Shown here: positions 58,731 to 64,000 of the stretch, one piece after another | How the letters are laid out: each line of letters begins with the position of its first letter | How positions within the stretch are numbered: the stretch's first letter is position 1 | Assembly (NCBI GenBank): GCA_020072585.1 | Contig: JAIQGL010000015.1 | Location: forward strand, 78,844 to 142,843 | DNA: 64,000 bases | Source of the DNA: Terriglobia bacterium | GTDB taxonomy: Bacteria > Acidobacteriota > Terriglobia > Terriglobales > Acidobacteriaceae | Direction of reading: 5' to 3' | Program-made: the position numbers and the translations under genes | Notes under the pieces: model-generated | What the model saw: the letters and a program-made list of their open reading frames with translations, nothing else | What the model was told of the DNA's origin: nothing | The model's database searches: none

Positions 58731-60191
58731 TCATTTCATCGCCTTCTCCAGCCCTGCCGCCAGTTGCTTCCATGCACTGTCCTCAATCTTCGCGGGCTCG
58801 CCATCCTTATACAAGCCCATCTCGTGCAGCCAAACCAGAAACTCCGGCGCGGGTCTCAGATTAAACAGGCGGCGGACGGCCAGCGCGTCATGAAAGCTGG
58901 TGGATTGATAATTCAGCATCACATCGTCCGCGCAGGGAACACCCATAAAATAATTGCAGCCTGCGGCGGTCAGAAGCAAAAGCAGATTGTCGGCGGAGTT
59001 CTGGTCGGCCTCGGCGTGGTTTGTATAGCAGACGTCGCAACCCATGGGCAGGCCGAGCAGTTTGCCCATGAAATGGTCTTCCAGGCCGGCACGGATAATC
59101 TGACGCTCATCATAAAGATATTCCGGCCCAATAAAACCCACCACGCTGTTGACCAGGAACGGCTCAAACACGCGGGCCACGCCGTATGCGCGTGCCTCAA
59201 GCGTTAGCTGGTCAACACCATGGTGCGCCTCAGCGGAAAGCGCGCTGCCCTGGCCGGTCTCAAAATACATGACGTGGGGCAGCGGGTTCCCGGCTCTCGT
59301 CGATTGCTCCATTGCCTGATCTTTCTCATCAGTGTCATCAGTGTTTATCAGTGGTAAGGTTTTCCGATTTTGATGGTGTTCTAAGGTGCGCTCGCGTCCT
59401 TCAAGCAACATGCTCAGCGTCACACCAAAGCTCTCATTGGCCTTCTGCGTTCCCGCCACCGATTGAAACAGCAGGTCCAGCGGTGCGCCGCGCTCCATGG
59501 CTTTGAGTTGAGTGGAAATGTGGGCCAGACAGCAGGCTTGCGTGGGGATTTTGTAGGCCTCAACCAGCCGGCTTAGCGCGTGCAGAATCGCGCTTACGCT
59601 CTCCACCGCGTCTGTTGCGGGATTCACTCCGATCACGGCATCGCCACAGCCATAAAGCAGGCCGTCAAAGGCCGAGAGCAGGATGCCCGCCGCATCGTCT
59701 GCCGGGTGGTTTGGTTGCAGGCGGATGCCCAGCACGCCTCGTTCACCCATGGTGTTGCGGCATCGCGTGATCACGCGGACCTTGTTCGCCGCCAGCACCA
59801 GGTCTTTGTTGCTCATCAACTTGGCCACGGCAGCGGCCATCTCCGGCGTGATGGCCCAGTGCAGGCGCTTCAGCGTGGCCTCAGTCGTTTCATCGCTCAG
59901 GATGAACTCGCGAAACTCGCCTACGGTCATGCTCTTGATGGTGGAAAAATTCTCTGTATCGTGTGTGTCGATGATGAGGCGGCTGACATCGTCTTCGTCG
60001 GGAGAGATGAGAGGATTCGCGACAATCTTCTCGAGCGACAGGTCAGCCAGCGTATGCTTGGCAGCCACGCGCTCCTGCTCTGAACGTGCTGCCAGCCCGG
60101 CCAGTTGGTCGCCGGATTTTTCCTCATTGGCCTTGGCGAACAACTCACGCAGGTCGCCGAAATGGAAGCGCTCAGACATTGCTTGCGGCAT
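58731..60191 (-). CDS. eutB: ethanolamine ammonia-lyase large subunit
   Basis: This 486-residue heavy chain provides the substrate and cobalamin site. Conserved parts include GIRLQPNHPADD (the Arg-x-Gln pair near residue 160), VIGVNPATDAVES near residue 193, MYFETGQGSALSAEAHHGVD near residue 317, VGFIGPEYLYDERQIIRAGL near residue 355 and CADDVMLNYQSTSFHDAL near residue 430. Relative to the usual ~455 residues there is an in-frame insertion around residues 275-305 (HHQNRKTLPLINTDDTDEKD onward), encoded by repeat-like DNA. The start may be the ATG at 60191 or 60179. It converges with eutC instead of preceding it. Confidence 0.93.
   Translation of the reverse strand: MPQAMSERFHFGDLRELFAKANEEKSGDQLAGLAARSEQERVAAKHTLADLSLEKIVANPLISPDEDDVSRLIIDTHDTENFSTIKSMTVGEFREFILSDETTEATLKRLHWAITPEMAAAVAKLMSNKDLVLAANKVRVITRCRNTMGERGVLGIRLQPNHPADDAAGILLSAFDGLLYGCGDAVIGVNPATDAVESVSAILHALSRLVEAYKIPTQACCLAHISTQLKAMERGAPLDLLFQSVAGTQKANESFGVTLSMLLEGRERTLEHHQNRKTLPLINTDDTDEKDQAMEQSTRAGNPLPHVMYFETGQGSALSAEAHHGVDQLTLEARAYGVARVFEPFLVNSVVGFIGPEYLYDERQIIRAGLEDHFMGKLLGLPMGCDVCYTNHAEADQNSADNLLLLLTAAGCNYFMGVPCADDVMLNYQSTSFHDALAVRRLFNLRPAPEFLVWLHEMGLYKDGEPAKIEDSAWKQLAAGLEKAMK
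59328..59354. repeat. three direct 8-bp repeats within eutB
   Basis: ATCAGTGT at 59328-59335, ATCAGTGT at 59337-59344 and ATCAGTGG at 59347-59354 lie inside the extra segment of eutB. The text resembles intergenic repeat sequence rather than eutB coding sequence. Confidence 0.7.
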
Positions 60192-60317
60192 CCATTATCC
60201 CGCCGGTAATCCGTGGCGCGCCATGGGAAACGTCTTGAATGCCCGCAAGGAACCGACGTCGTCAATCGGATATTGTTTGAACGCGCACCCTGTAAGTAAC
60301 CGGATGTAAGGGAAAAT

Positions 60318-60393
60318 TGGGGTGGGTAGTGGGGGTCGAACCCACGACATCCAGAGCCACAGTCTGGCGTTCTGCCACTGAACTATACCCACC
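60318..60393 (-). tRNA. tRNA-His (anticodon GUG)
   Basis: The minus strand gives acceptor GTGGGTA with TACCCAC and an extra 5' G (position -1) opposite C73, the hallmark of tRNA-His. The anticodon stem-loop is CCAGA-CTGTGGC-TCTGG and the T arm GTGGG-TTCGACC-CCCAC. CCA is encoded at 60318-60320. Confidence 0.96.
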
Positions 60394-60535
60394 GTAAAGG
60401 CTAGAGATTCATTTTACACGATTCGCGCCACGCCCGTGAAAATGCCATGGCGCATGGCGGCTTGATAACTTTATGGGAGCAACTCATTGTCTATCGCGGT
60501 CGATTCCAACGCTTTCGCGGGAGGCGCAAGGCCGG

Positions 60536-60760
60536 CTAATTCATTGAACAAGAGCCAGGGCCGCGAGGGTCGCCGCAGGTCCCACAGGCGCTGCCTGGGC
60601 TGCTGGCTACAGGCGACTTTTCTCCGCCCACGGCAAAGCTTGAAAGCTGCTGGCTCAGCCGTTTGCTCTCACATTTTGGACATGCGGCCTTTTGGCTTCC
60701 CAGAACGATGGCTTCAAAACTGTGGTGGCACTGCTGGCAGATGTATTCGAAAATCGGCAT
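60536..60760 (-). CDS. FmdB-family zinc-ribbon protein
   Basis: This 74-residue protein begins MPIFEYICQQCHHSFEAIVL and continues with CPKCESKRLSQQLSSFAVGG, the FmdB regulatory-protein layout with a CxxC...CxxC zinc ribbon. The C-terminus carries a further Cys-rich tail (CGTCGDPRGPGSC). Members are small, often linked to formamidase or stress loci, with a likely regulatory or chaperone role. The overlapping + strand frame is not protein-like. Confidence 0.88.
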   Translation of the reverse strand: MPIFEYICQQCHHSFEAIVLGSQKAACPKCESKRLSQQLSSFAVGGEKSPVASSPGSACGTCGDPRGPGSCSMN

Positions 60761-60826
60761 AGTAAGGCTGCTCGGGTAAAATTGTCTTACACCTTATTAT
60801 AGAGATTGCGGTGTTCCTGTAAAAGC

Positions 60827-61825
60827 ATGGCTGAAACTCCCAGTGTCCCGGTTTTTGATCCCTTCGCGCCGCGCCCTTATCTGCGTAATCGCCACGCCAT
60901 GACGCTGGCTGGCAATTTTCTTCCGCGGAAGAACAGTCTGCCCGAAGCGGAGGAATGCCTGTTTCGCGTGGATGCGGAAGCTCAGGTCTTATGCCACTGC
61001 CACTGGCAACAAGACGCCGAGCGCAGCCCTGCGGTAATCATCGTTCATGGCCTTGAGGGATCAAGCCTCTCGCAGTATGTGATTGGGAACGCCGGTAAAG
61101 CGTGGGCCGCGGGAATGAATGTTGTCCGCATGAATATGCGCACCTGCGGAGGCACGGAAGGACTTACCCCAACGCTGTATCATTCCGGGCTTTCTGGCGA
61201 TGTGGGCGCTGTGCTCCGGGCGGTGATAGAGCAGAAACGCGTTCGCCGAGTAGGACTGATTGGTTACTCCATGGGCGGGAACCTGGTTCTGAAACTTGCT
61301 GGGGAACTGGGAACAAACGCGCCTGCGGAGTTGAAAGTTGTTGCCGCTGTCTCGCCTGCCGCGGACCTGGCTGCTTCTGCGGATGCCATGCACGTAGGCA
61401 GCAATCGGATCTATGAATGGAAATTTTTGCTGAGCCTGATGCGTACCTTTGAGCGGAAACGCAAATTGTTTCCCGGCCGGTATAAGAAGGTGGAGCGCTT
61501 TCCCGTCAGCATTCGTGAATTTGACGATGTGATTACAGCCCGATATTGCGGATTTGAAAGCGCTCAGGACTATTACACGCGCGCTGCCGCCTCCCGCGTG
61601 ATCGATACAATCGCCTTGCCGAGCCTGGTGATCCATGCCATGGACGATCCTTTTATCCGGCTGTTGCCGGAAACAAGGTCCAGGATTCTGGCCAACCCGC
61701 ACATCACTCTGTTGGAAACGCCGCACGGCGGACATTGCGCGTTCCTCGCTCAGCCCAACGGATATGACGGTCGCTGGGCGGAACGGCAGATCATGCATTT
61801 TTTTCGTCATCACGGGATGAGCTGA
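60827..61825 (+). CDS. YheT-family alpha/beta hydrolase
   Basis: The ATG at 60827 gives a 332-residue protein. Family features are FAPRPYLRNRHAMTLAGNFL near residue 11, VIIVHGLEGSSLSQY near residue 66 (oxyanion HG), VRMNMRTCGGTEGL near residue 98, and the nucleophile elbow LIGYSMGGNLVLKLAG with Ser near residue 147. The acid is in IHAMDDPFI near residue 268 and the His in TPHGGHCAFL near residue 301. YheT-like enzymes are predicted esterases of unknown substrate. Its TGA shares one base with the ATG of the next gene, indicating translational coupling. Confidence 0.9.
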   Translation: MAETPSVPVFDPFAPRPYLRNRHAMTLAGNFLPRKNSLPEAEECLFRVDAEAQVLCHCHWQQDAERSPAVIIVHGLEGSSLSQYVIGNAGKAWAAGMNVVRMNMRTCGGTEGLTPTLYHSGLSGDVGAVLRAVIEQKRVRRVGLIGYSMGGNLVLKLAGELGTNAPAELKVVAAVSPAADLAASADAMHVGSNRIYEWKFLLSLMRTFERKRKLFPGRYKKVERFPVSIREFDDVITARYCGFESAQDYYTRAAASRVIDTIALPSLVIHAMDDPFIRLLPETRSRILANPHITLLETPHGGHCAFLAQPNGYDGRWAERQIMHFFRHHGMS

Positions 61826-62610
61826 TGCATGCCGATTTCTCCGTCGAGCTTGGCCGCGATGATCCTGCATTGGAAATTCCCTGGAGTTCTGACGATCCAT
61901 CCGTACGCTATTTCGATCTGAAGAAATGCCCGGAGCTTGTACTGCAAATCCCTGAAGCTGTGGCCCACCCGGAGATTAGCGCGCTTCTTACCCGGATCAA
62001 TGCGCCAGGATTTCCATTGGCAACTGCGAAGTGTGATGCATGGAATAGCCGGGAAATTTCTCCGGAAGAAGAGATCTTTGGCGCCGACCGTAAATTTGTT
62101 TCTTATGTAGATCTGTTTTTTGTTGACGATCGCCATCGTTGCTCGTTTGAGAAAAACGAGGGGCTGGCCAAAGAGCTTTGCAGGTTGCTGAGCCATGCGC
62201 CCGATATGGCTGCCACCGTAGAGTTGGTGGTCCGTCGCTGCTATTATCATCAACAGCAGGTCTCCCATCAGCACAGCGCTGAACAAACGGATGAACCTGT
62301 ATATGGGAACACCAGGGCCAACGAAGTATCTTCGCTTCAACAAGGGGCTTTTGGAACTGCTGATAATGAACATCAAACCTCAAACGAAGGACCGGATGCG
62401 ATCCAAGGGCTGAGAAGAGCCGAGGGCATTCTGGAGCAAGCACCGGCAAACGCGATGCCTCTGGTTCGCGATTCGAACACTTCGGTGAGTGGCTTCTATC
62501 TTACGGTGTACGTGAGTGGCTTTGGCGATAGCGAACACGAACCTCGCCGCCGATGGGAGATTGCTTTTGCTCTTCTGCAGCATGCTCTGGTGCAGTTAAG
62601 CTGTACCTGA
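61825..62610 (+). CDS. unknown protein coupled to the YheT-like hydrolase
   Basis: This 261-residue protein starts within TGATG of the hydrolase stop. The N-terminal part (residues 1-~135) has a folded look (IPWSSDDPSVRYFDLKKCPE, FVSYVDLFFVDDRHRCSFEK). A probably disordered Gln/Glu/Asn-rich middle follows (about 145-215), then a short C-terminal folded segment (GFYLTVYVSGFGDSEHEPRR, WEIAFALLQHALVQL). The early YRYFDLK-like words and the CSFEK segment suggest a conserved acidobacterial family, but I cannot name it. No signal peptide or membrane helix. Confidence 0.65.
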   Translation: MHADFSVELGRDDPALEIPWSSDDPSVRYFDLKKCPELVLQIPEAVAHPEISALLTRINAPGFPLATAKCDAWNSREISPEEEIFGADRKFVSYVDLFFVDDRHRCSFEKNEGLAKELCRLLSHAPDMAATVELVVRRCYYHQQQVSHQHSAEQTDEPVYGNTRANEVSSLQQGAFGTADNEHQTSNEGPDAIQGLRRAEGILEQAPANAMPLVRDSNTSVSGFYLTVYVSGFGDSEHEPRRRWEIAFALLQHALVQLSCT

Positions 62611-63387
62611 TTTCCGGTCTGGGCTTTCAAAATCCTGCCCCTTTATGATCAGGGTGGTATTTCTCCGGTGGCCGGCATTGGATGTTTTTGTCTGAGGATG
62701 CGGGTTGTCTTAGCCCTCTTCAATCTTCCTGCGAGTCTTCTGTTGAAAAACGCAGACCGTGAAACACTGCAATCTTGACTGCGGAATCGATCCACTATGC
62801 CATATGCACCAGAAACGATTGCACTCACTGCTTAGGAGCCTTGCCATTCCTCCGCACAAGTGCACCACTCAAAAAACGTCCCTCAAGTGATTCGTCGAGA
62901 GTTTGGTTGATGGAACCCACCACAATACGGCTGGTGATCAAGAAGCCACAAAATGAGCCAGCAATATTGGTCCGCATCCTCAAGGTTTCCAGTTGAGGCG
63001 TCAAAAAATAGCCGAGAAACTTGAGAACAGTTGAGAAGGCTAAAGCGGAAAGCGCTAATGGCCCTAGCGACTGCAGTTTTATGCCAAGCAATCTGAGTTT
63101 GGCTGACACCTTGAATTTTGGATGCAAATGACATGCCCAATTGACTCCTGCCATGCATGAACAGCTTCATTTGCGATTCGAATCTGCACTGGTCGGCCAA
63201 GACACATTCCACAAAAAATCATTCTGCAGGACTGAAGGGGATAAGTTCCATTATCTCGCGCCAGGTAGGAGCCGATGATATCCAACCCGGTGACCGGAAT
63301 GAAACCCATCCTTCATGCATGAATTAGTAAATTGGATGCCCTGGATGCCCAATTTGCTGCGCGCTGATAGAATCTATCAGGAAGAGT
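62611..63387. other. intergenic region without recognised gene
   Basis: About 780 bp between the unknown protein and tRNA-Arg. Several frames of 70-110 codons overlap on both strands, but none has a Shine-Dalgarno, conserved motif or protein-like composition. The tRNA-Arg promoter should lie near the right end. Confidence 0.45.
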
Positions 63388-63464
63388 GGGCCCGTAGCTC
63401 AGGTGGATAGAGCATCTGCCTTCTAAGCAGAGGGTCGCAGGTTCGAGTCCTGCCGGGCTCACCA
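63388..63464 (+). tRNA. tRNA-Arg (anticodon UCU)
   Basis: The acceptor stem GGGCCCG pairs with CGGGCTC, the D arm is GCTC...GAGC, the anticodon stem-loop TCTGC-CTTCTAA-GCAGA has anticodon TCT, and the T arm GCAGG-TTCGAGT-CCTGC is canonical. The 3' CCA is encoded at 63462-63464. Confidence 0.96.
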
Positions 63465-64000
63465 TCGAGATTGAAATCACTAAAAGAGGCGGTGACGGCA
63501 GGTAGGACGCCATTTCTGTTTTCTGATTTAGGTGTAACCGCTCAGCCTGCGCCTCTCGAATTTGGGTTTCTTAGCCTAGCTTTTACTCTGTGCCAATGCC
63601 CGAATTCCATGGGTGCTAGGCATTTACTTTCAGCGTGTCAGGAAGCTTTTGTATGTCATTTTCCAGGGCTGCCGGTCCTGTTGTTCTTACGTCGTAAGCT
63701 TCGAACTGTCGCTGTTCATCTCGCGGACAATTATCGCGAAGTCTCAAATTGTTCGCGCTTTATTGTTCCGTTACTTGCGGATACTGCTATTGTCTCCCGC
63801 GGGATTCACGTAGGCTTCTTTCCGCCCTTTCGACTGAATTATAGTTCTTTGCAAAGCCCCGCGTGACCTGCCCCCCATCTTTAGTCCATTCGTAGTGAGA
63901 CATTCTCCTGGTTTGGGGTTTCGAGCATATCACTTTTAAGTTGAGGCCCGCAGCCGTCGAGGCTGTGGGAAAGTGGGAAACGCGCAGCGTTTTCCAAGGC
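63465..64000. other. region after tRNA-Arg without recognised gene
   Basis: About 535 bp. One + strand frame (63471-63866) is open, but its Leu/Phe/Cys-rich translation has no recognisable motif or Shine-Dalgarno. The distal end carries two adjacent hairpins. Confidence 0.4.
63947..63995. repeat. pair of adjacent hairpins at the window edge
   Basis: Hairpin 1 is CCCGCAGCC, loop GTCGA, GGCTGTGGG (63947-63969, one G-T pair). Hairpin 2 is GGAAACGC, loop GCA, GCGTTTTCC (63976-63995, one bulged T). Closely spaced GC-rich hairpins are typical of REP-like or IS-end sequences; the element may continue beyond the window. Confidence 0.55.

Noticed and set aside
63313..63513. 66-codon minus strand frame containing SPAGLEPATLCLEGRC
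   Set aside because: This is the well-known spurious translation of a tRNA gene, here tRNA-Arg.

Overview
The window looks like chromosomal DNA of a soil-type Acidobacteriota (Terriglobia-like) bacterium. This is inferred from the GC-rich coding style, a CadC-type winged-helix/TPR protein, secreted beta-propeller and Ig-like proteins, DGPF/YCII genes, and many close matches to family patterns I associate with that phylum. No rRNA, phage structural gene, transposase or CRISPR array was seen. Three tRNAs are present: Glu(UUC), His(GUG) and Arg(UCU).

Region 1 (1-8.1 kb) is a translationally coupled respiratory operon. It holds a GltD-like FAD/NADPH oxidoreductase with a C-terminal ferredoxin module, a Rieske protein, a split b6-type cytochrome b, an eight-heme cytochrome c, a monoheme lipoprotein cytochrome and an unknown exported protein. 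The set resembles a Rieske/cytochrome b complex with a pyridine-nucleotide module attached.

Region 2 (8.7-25.2 kb) is the strongest candidate for an undescribed system. Six co-directional, tightly spaced or overlapping genes encode very large proteins without signal peptides: a glycoside-hydrolase-like protein interrupted by six beta repeats, a 1122-residue DUF6603-like protein, an 899-residue protein, a coiled-coil protein, a 2058-residue protein with coiled coils and two families of C-terminal beta repeats, and a 577-residue protein. No capsid, sheath, tube or baseplate gene accompanies them.

Region 3 (25.3-38.3 kb) is accessory: a CadC/TPR protein, a small-molecule modification operon (methyltransferase, cupin, FAD monooxygenase, membrane protein, truncated dehydrogenase), TolB-like and Ig-like exported proteins, an amidohydrolase, and several broken genes. 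Region 4 (38.7-50.6 kb) has tRNA-Glu, a TIP30-like reductase, an S9 peptidase, a decayed GxxExxY gene between inverted repeats, an overlapping nitrilase/dehydratase pair, two tandem DGPF genes each with an ECF42-like promoter, and a propeller-cytochrome fusion.

Region 5 (50.6-64 kb) is mostly housekeeping or metabolic: YwiC, PilZ, QueG, a zinc-ribbon/Sel1 membrane protein, two DUF507 genes, ethanolamine ammonia-lyase subunits arranged convergently (eutC +, eutB -), FmdB, a YheT-like hydrolase and tRNAs. The intergenic spaces there carry unusual repeats: an 11-bp minisatellite, large hairpins, and paired hairpins at the window end.
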